From: Gavia stellata
Lineage: Eukaryota > Chordata > Aves > Gaviiformes > Gaviidae
NCBI RefSeq assembly: GCF_030936135.1
Contig: NC_082597.1
Coordinates: 80,458,495 to 80,522,494, forward strand
Reading direction: 5' to 3'
DNA: 64,000 nucleotides
In this document: positions 39,801 through 52,162 of the stretch, piece by piece
Numbering within the stretch: the first letter of the stretch is position 1
Layout: the number at the start of each line of letters is the position of its first letter
Notes under the pieces: model-generated
The model's input: the letters and a program-made list of their open reading frames with translations, nothing else
Databases searched by the model: none
What the model was told of the DNA's origin: nothing
Made by a program: the position numbers and the translations under genes

Positions 39801-40896
39801 AAATGTGGGACACAGAGTTAGAGGCTCTAACTGCTCTAGATCCTGTAGTTCATTACGCAATGTAGAATTCCCAGCAACAATCATGAATTAGATGAAGTTG
39901 TGTGGCTTCCATCATGTAGCAGATCATATAAATGTTCTAGCTTTAGCTGGATCTCTGGGAGTCCTTTATTTTGGAGTTTGAAGTTCCGCAGTTCCCCATG
40001 AAAACTGACAGAAATGTTGATGGTTCGTGCTCATTTGGTACTCTAATGCTTACAGTCTTCATCCCCATTGAGGTGGCTCCTGGAAGTGATGCAACTAGGT
40101 CCTCTGACCCGGAGTCTGATATAGTACCCTAAATAGCGGAGGATGTCTTATCCTCTCCTTGTGTAAGATGGGTACAGCCTTCCACCCATTTCTCCTGCAG
40201 TGAGTGTGTGCAGCTGGTTCTCTCTCACTAACACTGAAGAAAGGAAATAAGCCTGGAAATGCTTCATTGTCCCACTTGCCCTGGAAATCTAATGGTCAGC
40301 TAGAACCATTTGCCCAGCTAAAGGTGGGTATCTCTTGGAAACTATCCACAGTCTTCCAAAAATGCTGTCTGTAGTATTTGGTATTTATAACAATGCTAGG
40401 ACTCTGTAAGGTGTAGTGAGATTGAACTCAACTCATGCTGATGGAGTAAGCACTGTACAGTTGCACTAATCTTTTTGGAGAATTTAACCCAAGGATTTAC
40501 CAGATAGTGGAAAACTTGATAAGAAAAAGATGTAATAAGTCTTGTCTTTTTAATCCCAAATATACGCTTGGGGCATAGAATCCTGAAAAATGAAGTGGAT
40601 ACATTTAATGGACTTGTCACTTAACTGAGAACGTTTTGTAATTTTATGTGTTTTAAAAAAAATCATGGTCTGCTTTCATAATCTGATATTAAGTGTTTGC
40701 CGAAGAATCTGCATTCTATTAAATGCTTTTCAAAAGACTATTATATCAGAGGTGTTTGGTTGTGGGGTTTTTTAATGTATTAGATACATTTCAAAAAGCT
40801 TTTCTCTTTCTTGACAGCTGAAACCATGACTAGCTTTGGGACAGTGCCTGTGACTGACTTGTTTTTCCTTTTTTTCCCTTTTACATTTTAGGGTGA
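24882..40896 (+). CDS. CREBL2: CREBL2, cAMP-responsive element-binding protein-like 2 (spliced)
   Basis: The spliced coding sequence is join(24882..24896, 35291..35488, 36631..36778, 40892..40896), giving 121 residues; human CREBL2 has about 120. Residues 1-71 match the conserved family almost exactly. A basic, glycine/lysine-rich N-terminus is followed by the DNA-binding basic region at about 32-47 ([14 protein letters not shown]), then a short zipper-like helix ending near Trp75. The C-terminal tail (about 95-121) is lysine/serine-rich and more variable. CREBL2 is a nuclear bZIP-family regulator reported to act with CREB in metabolic and differentiation programmes. All introns have GT-AG ends. 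The ATG lies in a CpG island and MDDSK is the family start. Introns are about 10.4, 1.1 and 4.1 kb. Confidence 0.97.
31145..31402 (+). mobile_element. CR1 LINE fragment (3' end)
   Basis: It follows the CR1 3' consensus: a TTTCTTTACTGAGGGAGTGG block, then CTGCCCAGGGAAGTGGTGGAGTCCCC, and a terminus of repeated ATTCTGTG units at about 31386-31402. It is 5'-truncated, non-coding and sits within CREBL2 intron 1. It looks less decayed than the copy at 14.3 kb. Confidence 0.9.
34545..35026 (+). mobile_element. CR1 LINE fragment (about 480 bp, 3' end)
   Basis: The longest CR1 copy in the window includes the late-ORF2 segment (GAGGCCGTCCAGCAAAGGGC, then GAGGACAGGCTGAGCGGGCT) and the 3'UTR segment ending in TTCTGTGATGCTGTTC. 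It is 5'-truncated and has no intact frame. It lies about 264 bp upstream of CREBL2 exon 2, close to the likely branch point and polypyrimidine region. Confidence 0.92.
35291..35488 (+). CDS. CREBL2: CREBL2 coding exon 2 (basic region and helix)
   Basis: The 198-bp exon encodes residues 6-71, including the whole DNA-binding basic region. It is preceded by TTTCCAG and followed by the donor GTGAGA at 35489. Both ends are phase 0, so the exon is an in-frame cassette. Reading on past the donor meets a stop within the intron. Confidence 0.97.
36631..36778 (+). CDS. CREBL2: CREBL2 coding exon 3
   Basis: The 148-bp exon starts after ATATTTCAG with codons for [18 protein letters not shown] and ends at donor GTGAGT (36779). 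It encodes 49 codons plus the first base (T) of a split tryptophan codon completed by exon 4. The lysine- and serine-rich tail differs from the mammalian tail, as expected for the variable end. Confidence 0.96.
36779..40891 (+). other. CREBL2: CREBL2 intron 3
   Basis: A 4,113-bp intron from GTGAGT to a pyrimidine-rich tract ending ACATTTTAG. Nothing coding is visible; there is an interrupted A-rich tract near 37,915-37,931. No interspersed repeat was recognised. Confidence 0.8.
40892..40896 (+). CDS. CREBL2: CREBL2 terminal coding exon (start of 3'UTR exon)
   Basis: Only five coding bases are used: GG completes the split Trp codon and TGA stops. The remainder of this exon is 3'UTR. The family protein also ends in Trp, which supports this otherwise tiny exon. 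A shift of the acceptor by one base would remove the terminal Trp-stop. Confidence 0.9.
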
Positions 40897-43800
40897 AGAT
40901 TAATCTACATCAGTAATGAATCTAGTTCTTTCTGGCATCCCATGAAGAGATGGAGAAGATTTGGCATCATAATTCCATTTGCTACATTCCAAGAAATTAT
41001 AAACTCTATAATTAGCTATGAAATTACTCCTAATATAAGGACCAAATGTCTGAGACCAGTCTAAAAATTTAGAGAAGTCAGAGGAAAAGCTGAAATAAGA
41101 ACCCTAGTCCTTCTCATTATGCTTAAGAGTTACAGCATGAGTGACAGAGGATCGGCTGATACAGAAATCCCTGTTGTAGGTAAGGAGGGTAGAACACCAG
41201 CTTGTGAGTTTCCTGCTGTTAGTGCATTAATTTCTCTGTAAGTTATGTCAATAACTGAATTTCTTGTATGACTCTCTTGTGGATTTGTATTAGAAAACAG
41301 AAGCTTCTAATCCGCAGTAAAATATGAGGTATCCCATACTGAATAGCGAAGCAGTGGACTAAAGTTCAACTGATGCTGTATTTATGGAATGTATAGATTT
41401 GTATATTTAGATATGTAAGTAGAATTTGTAGTGTCAGTTATAGCCATTGCCTTAAGCAATTTCTGCAAAGGCTGCTGCTTGATATTATTTATACGATTAT
41501 TTGTATTTTCTTTATCTTACCCACTTTAAATTGTAACTAGAAAATGCTGTCATTGTTCAGCTAATGATTTTCAGCAACACTTCATTTTTAAAAAAAACAA
41601 TTTAAAAAACCCAAACAATTGACTTTTGGTTTCTTTTTTTCCTCCAGAAAAAGCACTTGGGAGGTAGAAGTTTTGCTTCCACAACTAGTTGAAGATTAGC
41701 CCTGCTTTTTTGTGTGTCTGCCTGTAACTCTCAACTGGCTTAAATCAGTACTACTAACTAACTGCTGCTTCAAGCAATTCTTGTGTATGGTCTCTGTGTA
41801 TTAGGGTGGGTAATGGTGACATTCTTAACTATGCTGCAGCTGATAGGTATTCTGATGAAAGAAATTTGTGAGTAAATTTGGATTATCAAACTCTATTTTC
41901 GTGAGACAAGGTGCTTAATGTGAGTAGAAGTAGCGTGCTGTGAAAGGTGACTTTTTCCCTACCTGCTTTCTCATGGCAACTTTCAAAATACATTTTGATC
42001 AAGCAAAACAGTGCTGGCGACAGCAATGCTCCATATTCCTGTGGTAGAGCATACCAGCAGAGTCCTCCAACTTCACCATCTCCTTATGTAGCACGCTCCG
42101 AATGCCTGCTGATGTAAGAACAATTCTTTCCTACTCCCTATCGAACACAGATCCTGCCGTGTTGCTAGGTCAATGTTTTCTGTTTTGCATTTCTGGGCTT
42201 TTTCTTTCCTCTCCCCTTTGAAATCTACTTTTTGGTATGCATTCCTTTTTCCCTACAGAAAGAGTCTTCTGTGAATCTCCTTTCTTCTCCAAGTGGCCTG
42301 GCAGCTATTTTCAAAAGCCGTCAAGGGTTCCTTCTCCAGAGGACTACATAAAACCGGGAGTTACTCTGCTGTTTCTCTCTGCCTCTGCACACACGCTGTA
42401 CTGCGCCCACCAACTCCCGCTGAATAACCCTTCTGCATTTTAAGCTCTTGGTAACATCAGGGTAAATATCGCTTCTGCAGCGCAAACTCTTAATAGTATC
42501 ATCACCCTTTTGTAGCTCAGGACCCACTTCTTGTTTCTCTGCATAGCCTAGCAGAAGCAGTGCTGATATCAGCTCACCCCAGAGCGTTTTTTTGCTTGTT
42601 CAGATGTTCTTCTGTTTAGCTGTATGATCAGGAGGAAGGCAGCGCTGTTAGTAGACAGCAATGACGACGTTGTTCAGTTGTAGATGTAGGGCATGTGTTG
42701 AAACAGTTCTCCTACTCACAAAGCTCTAAGTCTTTCATTTGAAACATTGAGATTCAGATCATTCTGTTCCTTGCATTTCTTTAAAATTCCAGGTTGCCCA
42801 GGATTTTCACCAGTGACAGTGTTCTCAAACAAAAGGGTAAGTTCAGCTTGGGTTTACATACCTGAAACACTTTATGGAGCTGGGGGGGAATTCATTCGTG
42901 AGAGGGGAAATTTTGGCCCAAGAGCCTTTATCTCATGAACATCAGCTGGAAGAGGTTCCATCAAAGTAAATAGAATAACAGTGTTAGTTTTCCATTTAAA
43001 CCTCAAATCGTGTCTGGGATCTCGGATAGAGGAAGGGGAAGGAGGTATCGCCTAGATTTCTGATCAGCTAATTATTTGCGTAAACCTTCACAAGGTGATA
43101 GCTCGCTTGTACTGCAGGGACCTATTGCTGAGAACAGAGCGCGTTGCCGTTCTCACTTCAGCAAGCTGCATTTCTCATGACTTTACTCTTAGGTTTTCTC
43201 GCCTTCTGAAATAAAATAGCAATTAGCTTTTTAATTACTTGTATACCAATGGAAACAAAGTGGATTGCTGCGGGTGTTTGAGAAACAGCCAATTAACTAC
43301 TTCAGCTTTCTGGATTTACGTAATCTTGTGTCTTTTTGCAGTAGCCGATTAATGTTGTCATCTTTTCAATCCAATGCCACTAAAGGAGTGGCATTGTTAA
43401 TGGAACTGATATTGTCTACACATGCTGGCAGATAAAATAAGGCTGATTGACAGCTGGAGAGTGATGATAAAGGTTGTCTGTTTTAATCCCTCTGCCGCGA
43501 ACTTCTCTCTTGTGGAATGAGCACAGTTGCAGTTCTGTGGATGTATTAACAAAAAAACCGTAGGCAGAATGATGAATGGCCTCTTGTGATTGCTTGCATT
43601 CACACCGCATTTTTTCTGAATCATGCTCTTTGCCTGAAATAAGTCCTATAAACAAAACAAATGTGCCTGTTATTAACACAGCTTTCCCTTGGTCTGTCAG
43701 AAATACTATCACCAGCTGTAACTTTAAAAATCACCTGTTAACATGGATTAAAATGATTTTCTTTGTTACTGTAAAAATCTTTTTTTCCCTGTCTTCATTA

Positions 43801-46800
43801 GTATACAACTGTTTTCAGACATCAGTGAGAATTTTATAAAGTAGGAATTTCAAGTTAGTTAGAAAGGATGGGGAGAAGTGCTGGGGTTGTCAAGGATGCT
43901 TCTAAGCAGAATTTTTTCCAGGTATGCCATTTTTTTACCATGCTTAATTTGAAGCTCTACATGGAGATGGTAAGAGTAGAACAGAGGATCAATAGTGATG
44001 CACTCCAGTTTCTTTTTTGTCGTGGGCAGCTTTCCAAGGAGCTTTCCAAGGAGCATTGGGAGCTTTTGAGGTCACATCTTTACTATAGCAAGGAGCAGGG
44101 AAAACTCAGCTAGTAGTGTTTCTCCTGCAGTTATCAGGCTAGAGGAAAGTATCAAGTGTGGGGCCTGTGCTTGGCAGCAATCATTTGTCCTGAGAGTAGC
44201 TGACGCTTGGAAGCCTGGACCCCTGCAAACTCCTCTTTTGCCCTGAGAAAAATGAAACTTGAGTTCCTTTTCATTAAACATTCATTAAAGAATTAATCTA
44301 GGGTTTCAAGTTCTCCTACCTGTGCACCAGCTTTTCTTTTCCATTCAAACTTTTCTTGTAGTGAGTTGTTGCTTTCGCTCCCTCCTTTAAAGATTAAAAT
44401 ATTGTTACCTGCGTCAGAGTGTATTTCTGGTATTGCCGGGGCCACTGAAGGACTGTTTTCTCAAACTCGTTTTCCTTTGGCTCTGATTGAACTGGGCCTC
44501 TTTAAGAGTCAGGGTGGTTTTTTTCTCATCTGAAAGGCAGGAACTTCTTAAACTGCTCCAACCTGATCACTTGAAACCATGCGCTTAAATGATACAGAAG
44601 CTCATAGCTAGCATCACTAGCATCCTTTTATTTTCCTCCAATGTTTGGATGCAGAATGAATAAATAGCACACTTGTTTTTTCTCTTTTATCTTAGCTTTA
44701 ATAATGCTAACATATTCTGTTTTCATACACTGAAATCACAGGAATGTTTGCATGGTAAAATCTCACGGGAAGGGATTTTGACTGTGTTGCTCTAAAGCGA
44801 TTTGTTCTGCTGGTAAAGTTCCTACAGTCTGATTTCCTTTGAGTTTGTGATCTTTGCTTTAGTTTTCCCTTTCCTTCACTCAGTGGCCGCAGCTGCCCCC
44901 CGTTTGCCTGACCTTCAGGGATGCTTGCAAATTGACTGGTGAGCAAGAACCCGTGCCGGCCGGCCGGTGCGATGCTCTCGGAGTACAAAAAGGGTGATGA
45001 AGGTCTCTTTTGCTTTCCCCTGCAGGTGGATGGGTTAGTCTGATCAGCCCTAGATTCGTTAGTTCTCCAAACTGCGTTAGCTTTATGACTGCCCTTTCAA
45101 ATTGAGTTGACGTTGGCGAAGGGACTCATAAGTTGCTGGTGCAGCCTGACTGCAAACACGATTGCCTAAGCCCTGGTTCCCCAGCAAACCAGGCTGGGAC
45201 TTCTTTTTCACCAAAATGAGCTTGGGTGTGCCTGAAAGTCTAAGGAGTTCTTGGTTCCAGTTCTACATTTTGGATCCATTTTGACCACTGTCCATCTAAG
45301 TGAGAAGACTTCTGTGTAACCAGAGTGGTTGAAGAGCCTGGAGATTGCTCTGTAAAGCTGAAATCAACAGCTCACTTACGCTGGGATTTCAAAATTTACA
45401 GCTGTATTATGTTGGTGGGTGAAAAACCTTTTCCTTCAGGGAGTTTTATACATATATGGCATGTGAGAAATTTCTCAACAAATGAAAAATAGATGATTTT
45501 CTCTGCTAGCACTTCCTGAGATATTCTGTAAAATACCCAAACTGAAAAAGTCGTTTCTGAAAGTGGTGTTAATTAAAACTGAATATTTGAATGGTAAAAG
45601 TCTAGCCAGGTGAGCTTGAAACCCTAATATTCAATTTTTATGTCTTTGGCTTGGAAGTAGGAGCATTGCTGCTCATTTCTTACACAGCCTCTGCCCCTAT
45701 AACATTTGGAAAACTTTCTCATGTGCTATCAGTTTTAAAGGCCAGCTTTTAACCAGCTGAAGATTGTATATAAATTAAATGAGGGTCTAAATTAAATGAT
45801 GACTGCAGCCTCTTTACATAAGCTCTCCTGCTGCAAGTGTACAGCAGAAGGTTTGGCACTGTGGAGGTGTTTTACAGGTGCCTCCTATGAGATATTTGTG
45901 AATAGAATGTCCTAATCTAAGTTATGCTCGATGTTTCTTTTAAGCCAAAGGGGGTTTATGTTAAGTTAAAATGATTTTGTGTGTGTGTTTTCCTTCTTTG
46001 TATCTTCATATATAGTGTGCTGCTGATTGCCCCTGGTTAAATTTAAAAGCCTTAGAGAAATAGAAGTGTGTTTTTAGGGAAATTTAGAAGAAAGTCACCC
46101 TGAGAACTAAGGTGAGAACACTACTGGTCTTGCAATCATGAGGAAATCACAGGGAAAAATATTGAATGTAAGGAATGAGTTACAGTCAGTGCTCTGTAAA
46201 GGTGAGGAGCGCTTTTATTTCTAGATCAGTGTGGCAGGTGGATAGTTGGGTTCTGCGGGGAGTTTTTCTCTCTACAGATCGTTGTATCTCCCTCACCAAG
46301 CAGGAGTTAAGCTGGGAGGACTAAAGAGAGGTACCACCTCCCAGGAAGCTTTCTGCGTGCTGATGTTGAGGTTGCACTGAATTTCTTTCTGCGTTATGTG
46401 CAGTGAGAGCTGGAACAGTGCAAGGTTGGTGGTATCTGACATCCCGTGCACGCTCTGCTCATACTACAGACGTCATTGCAATTAGTATGTCCCTTACAAT
46501 CTCGCAGCTGTGCTAAATCTGTGGGGAGCATTGATAGGTCACTGAAAGGGTCATTTTTGATCAAAAATGTTCCTCCTGTGTCCTCTCACAAACCAAAATT
46601 CCACGATGGCATCTAATACCTGAAATATAATACTCAAATGTATTTTAAAAGTGTTTACTAGTATGACTAGATTTTTTTAATGGAGGAAAGAGATCATTAT
46701 TTCCCTTGAAGGCAGAACTCCAAATGCTTTGTTACCTTGATAGGAGTTTCTCGTGACAGCTGACATGATCAACAAGCACAAAATGGTCTTTGAAGACACA

Positions 46801-49800
46801 ACTAGGTAACTTGGCCATCAAAACCCATGTTCGGCTGTCAGAAGCTGGCCAATAATAGCGTTAGGATTTGTGGGTGGCAGCCCCTACCTGGGGGCGATGA
46901 ACGGCGTGGTGGTGGAAAGGCAGCGTGTCTGTCATCGCCCCCAGGACTGGAGCTCTCTGGTGGGACTTACGGAGATGCTGTTGTAGGTTCAAGAGCAACT
47001 TGTGGAGAGCCACCCTTTGCCGTATCGCCCTCCATTGAAGTATTTTCGATTAGCTCTTTATATGTCTATCTGACTGGTTTCTAGCCTGTGCTGAAGTGGT
47101 GGCTGCCTTCTGCTGGTGTCCTAAGATTATGCATGGTTTAGCTTGAAAACTCAGTGCTTTCTGCCCCAGACTGGTGCTGGCAGCACAACTCCTGATCTGA
47201 GGGCCAAGGGCCGCATCCCCAACATCCCTCTTCTAAAGGAAAAAAATTTACAACCTCAAGCCTTCATTCTGAGAAAGATGCCCTGGATTAATAAGAAAGA
47301 CCAAGTCAATAATGTGGCAAGAGCTGTTTCGGAGTCTGCAGAAAGCCTGACAGCAGATCAGCTCCCGGCAGTGCTGTGAGTCAATGAGAAACTCACGGCT
47401 ACTCCTGCTGCATTTACAGATAACTGGTAAATAATCTGAAATCTTGCTGACTCTGGTTATCACTTAATCGTTTTCTTTCCTGTATTTGGATCGATACAGA
47501 GAGGGACTCTACAGAGTACATGTTGCAGTGCAGACAGGAAATCTCCAGGGCTGAAGAGAAGTGCTGTAGTGCCTTTGGAAATAAGATGGGTAATTACACC
47601 CATCCGTGTGTGGCCTCTGCTGTCTAATTCTACAGTGCCTCAAAAAAAATGGGAGTCCTTGATCAGTCCCTCCTCCCCAAACATGGAAACAAAAGCATCT
47701 CTTGCTCTTACTTGTACATGCAGTGAAAAAGCTAGTGTCTGGCCAGGCATGAGACAAGGACAAATTAAATTATTTGGTGATGTAATTTCTTTTTTTTTTT
47801 TCCCTATTCCCCTGCAAATGTAGGACCAAATCAAGAGCTGGTCTAAAATGGTTGAGATGCTGAACACAAGGGAATTACTGCTGTCTACGCCACTTCTGAA
47901 TTTTATCCAGAGACCAGTTTCGTGAGAAAACTGAAAGGAGACTTTGTGCGTGTTAGCAGTAGTGTAGAATAAATCTGTGTTTTAGTTCAGGCTGCTCACC
48001 AGAAGGTGACATTTATATAACAATCTTCCAGTAGGTGTGTTATGTTTTACTAGAAGCCAGTTCAAATAAAGCTTATGTAATTTATAATGGCCTATTCCAC
48101 AACACTTGCTAGGTTGAAAAGAGCCAACTAATAAAGACGTATTAACTTACAGAATCACTTAGGGGGCTAATAACCCTTCCTTTGGGCGTATGGGTCTGGC
48201 TTTAATAAACTTTAAATCTGCTTTTTGTCCTTTTAAACAGGAAGGATCTGATAGTGAGAAAGGTTGAGCACTCAGAATTTCAGCTAAAATCGATGGCGTG
48301 CGTTCAACACCTTGGAAAACCAGCCCCTAAATCAATGTCAATTGATTCTGAAGTCAAACTGGTTGAGTTGAGGAGCCTGGAAAAACTCGGGGGATGCTTA
48401 GCTGGGCATATGGAAACTCTTAAGTCCAATTATGGGTGATAGCCACCTTGCTATCGCCTCCGGGAGGCTGGCTGGAAAATAGGTTCAAGCGGTGGGTGTC
48501 TCTGCTTCTCGCTATCTCCCACCCCTCAACTGGAAATTTTGAAAATATGTTTAACTAAAAATCCAACTTTCTGCTGAAATCAAAAGGGGGGGGACATAAT
48601 TTGACAATTTGTAATAGCAATTCCCAAGTGTAAGCCACTTAATACCAAAAGGAAACAGCAGTGATGGAATGTCCACTTAAGGGGTGTCCGCTTAATGGAA
48701 AAAAAAAATGTTTAATGGTTGGCGCTGTGTCATGTTCTTACGCAGAAAACATTTGAGACTAAGGAGCTACGGAGCCGGGAATCCTCTCTCCCAGAATTGC
48801 CTCTTTGCAGATGGGGTTGAGATATGTTTGTGGACGGGGACTTATTGTTTGCTCAGTGCCAAACCTGCTCTAGTAACTTCTGCCAGCTTCAGCCCACGTC
48901 TGCACGCTGGTTTCCTCCTTGCTACACCTGCGCTCACGGGCACGCACGCCTACCCACGCAGGAGCAGTGGTCGGCATCCCGGGCACCCAACCAGCCTTTC
49001 TGGGGTGCAGGGGTGTCTGCCTCGAGAGCTGTATGTAACTTCAGGGGCAGGCGCTGGCTATTCCCACATTAAATCGTGTTTCTTCAAGGTGCCTTTATCT
49101 GAGTAGCATTGCTTGGTCCTTCAGCCCTCATTCATTTTATTATTGTGTTAGTTATATCGCTAGAGCGATCTGTTGGCAATGAGGAGTTGTGAGGGAGCGC
49201 AGTGAGATTTGCTTATATTAATCCGGCAAATCCTACAGCATTTCCCATTTCATGCTTGGATAATGCATGATCTTCCTCCTGAGTCTCTGGCACCTCTGGG
49301 GCTTTGGCAGACCAGGAGGTACCTGGCGGTTGGGGCTATCAAACCCATCCATCGCTTCTAAAATGACGGAAAGAGCGGAAAAGATTTCTCCTTGCTCTGG
49401 CACCAGGTCAGCACTTATCAGTCTCCACCCATCTCACTACAGGTTTCCGAAGTCAGCTCTAAGCATGGCGTAGCTGCCATTTCAGCTGTCAAGCTGCCAA
49501 ATATTTTCCATCTTCAGCACTGTACCATGGTGTCTTCTTCAGCTCTTGCAGCAGCAGCAGCACCACGCTGCCAGTGGCTGGGGGTCATCTGAAGGGCTGG
49601 AGCATGCCAGCAGCCTTTCTTCAGGCATCTCTTCCAGAAGCACAGTGTTCACCAAGACATGAGCCTGGACAGCCGATGGGGTAAGGGCTAGGGAGGGTTT
49701 GCAGGACTTGGGAAAGGAGGGAGGTAGGAGTGAGCATGGGCACCCGACGTACAGGCATGTCACTGCTCCTTTCGCTTGTGCAGCGTGGTGGAGGCTGGCT

Positions 49801-52160
49801 TTTCAGACCAAGGGGTCTGTCAGCTAGCCAGCAATTTAAGCAGTGGGTTTTGGTTGATTGTTCTGGGAAAATTTTTTAACTGTAGTGAAAGCCACGTCGT
49901 ATGGAAGTAGAAATCGGGAAGGTTTATCAGTATAACTGCATAAACGGACGGCTGCGTGGGCAAATGCCTTCAAGTTCAAACACGGCTTATGTTAGCGAAA
50001 ATGTGTTCTTACCACTATAGTTTTGGTTAAAAGAAGCTACACGAGCAGAGTCACGCTTACTCTGATCCAACTGTGACTGGGCTTTTACTGATACAGAAAG
50101 GTGGTTCAAGAAAGCCAACCTCCAGGCTTCACTCAGGGTCGCAGGGTCGGTGAGGCCCGTGATTTCAGGGCAGAACTGCCAACTGTTTCAACCCGGGGAC
50201 ACTGTGTCCCTAGCTATTGTGTCATGGGTGTCCTGGACTGTTCCTGGCCAGCTTGTGTAGTTTTACAGCTTCTGGGAGGTGGGGAAACGCGGTTGAGTTC
50301 ACAAGAGGGAAGGTTGCACGGAAGTCTGTGGTTTCACGTCCGCTGGTGCCTTCTTTGGGTTTTGTATGTGAAATGACGTCTGGCGGACTGCGGGTCTGCA
50401 TCATGGTGCTAGCGCCTTGGGGATGGACTGCCTCGCTCCCTCCCTTCCTTTTCGGCGACGGAGCAAGCCTGAGGGCAGCAGCCCTCGCACATGGTGGCTA
50501 CAGCAGTATTTTCCTTCGTGATCTGTAATGGTCTGAGACCTGCTCCTCGCCTGAAGGCTGGAAGTGGGCTGTGCACTGGCAATGTTCACTGGAACATCTT
50601 CGGGGACCGACTGTACAAGGACTCACTGCCTACAGTCTCTCTGGATACACCTCGACAGGACAGTGGCTGTTACGGCCTGTCCTGGCCGTGGTGCTCAGAT
50701 AACGAGGCTGCCTCATGCACTCCCATTCACATAGACTTGAAGGAATATGTGTCCTGGGTCCCTCTGGACTCAGACCTGGTGGGAGGTGGGTAACCATGAC
50801 CCTGTGGTCCTCTGCGACCTCAGGGCTCATTCTGTTCAGTCCCGTTTCTTTAATAAAACTGCTAACCAAAAGAACAACTGTTGGGTTTCAGTCTCACAAC
50901 CCAACTTCAAAAATAACGTTGCAAAGTTGACCTGGCCTGCTTACCCCAGATCTGATTTTACTGTGTCAGGGGTAATTAAGTGGCAAAGAAAAACTAAGCA
51001 TACGGTGATGTTTCAAGGAGAAACAACCTGCTCGGGACATGAAACACATAGAAAATATTGGTCTTGTCTCATTTTCAAGGTCCTCTCTCCCCCCACTTCA
51101 TGGGAATTTTTGCTAATGGCTTTAATGAGAAATATCAGATCCTTATTTAATGGGGATTTCTGAATTTGTGCAATACATACTGGAAGTGTTCCTGCAGTCA
51201 GTAAGGATTCTTACAACCATACTTAGTGTGGCAGAGGAGGAGGAAGGAAGTTTTCTACCATACATGCAGGAATATTTCTCAACAAAGGAGTTTCCCCACC
51301 CACATTGCCAGCACGAGAGTCTCTTCAGAGGATGTCAGTTTGGGGCTCCACCACACGTGTGCTTCTGCTCCCTGCTGACGGGAAAGGGAGATACTCAAGC
51401 GTGTTTAATACACCCTGTAGTACTTGCTGCTCTTGTTATTAACTTTCATTACTGCAGCACTTTAAGGCCCCAGGCACGAAGAGGAACCCAGCTGTGCCAC
51501 ATTTGTCTAAAAGCAGAAGAAAAACATAATCCTTCTCTGAAAAGGTTGTGGCTGAGGATGTCTCTTTCAAACGTACAGCGGGGAGCTTGAGATTTTGAAA
51601 TAGGAGTATGTGGAGGGGTAGCCGACACCCGCACGCTGTCTTCTATTGCCGAGTTTAACGCCTGGGATTAAAGCGTCCACAACGCTTTTAGGGTGACTGG
51701 AGTGTGAAATGCCTGCTGGTAGTCTGGGCTTGAGGATTCTTGGCCTTGCCCTGGCTGCTACATCAGGGCGCTCCAAGGAGAGCCTGGTCTGGAGCCGGTT
51801 CTGTGCAAGAAATGGCTGAGTAGGAGACTCTTCAATGTGGAAGAGAAATAACTGTGATAATATGCGATAGAGGTTTACAAACCCAAGACTGGCACAGAGA
51901 GAGTGGGTGGGGATCAACTATTCACCATCTACTGACTTTGTCAGAGCTAGTTGACAAGAAAATAGAGAATAGGAAGGAAGTGCTTCAGATCCTCAAGTGA
52001 AAAGAGGACAAATCCTTGATTCTCAGGCAAAACTCTCCTGAAATCCGGTCAGATGGTGCCTGTACAAGCAGGGTGAGGCTGCTTGTGTTGTCTTCGGGAC
52101 TTCGTGACTAGGCCCATTCTAGACCTGCTCTGGATTCACTGAATGGCACCACTTTTTGGC
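40897..52160 (+). other. CREBL2 3'UTR and downstream intergenic DNA
   Basis: The 3'UTR of CREBL2 starts here. Its end is not fixed: canonical AATAAA hexamers occur at 43210-43215, 44659-44664 and further right near 47.96 and 48.06 kb. No other gene is supported. Frames of 130-150 codons (for example 48708-49106, 50747-51163 and 51150-51590, all plus) have no recognisable family or codon signature. A 12-bp direct repeat of AGCTTTCCAAGG near 44.03-44.05 kb and a 14-bp inverted repeat near 46.9 kb are the only small structures I noticed. Confidence 0.6.
46887..46945. repeat. 14-bp perfect inverted repeat
   Basis: CCTGGGGGCGATGA at 46887-46900 is perfectly complemented by TCATCGCCCCCAGG at 46932-46945, with a 31-base loop. 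The result is a GC-rich hairpin in an otherwise ordinary region. It could be a chance hairpin, an RNA structure in a long 3'UTR, or a remnant of a short inverted element. Confidence 0.6.
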
Positions 52161-52162
52161 AG

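Noticed and set aside
48430-48530. Possible second hairpin (GATAGC...GCTATC)
   Set aside because: The arms are only about six bases with mismatches around them, expected by chance.
51150-51590. 146-codon plus-strand frame upstream of the retrovirus
   Set aside because: No recognisable motif; composition is consistent with chance and it lacks promoter or splice context.
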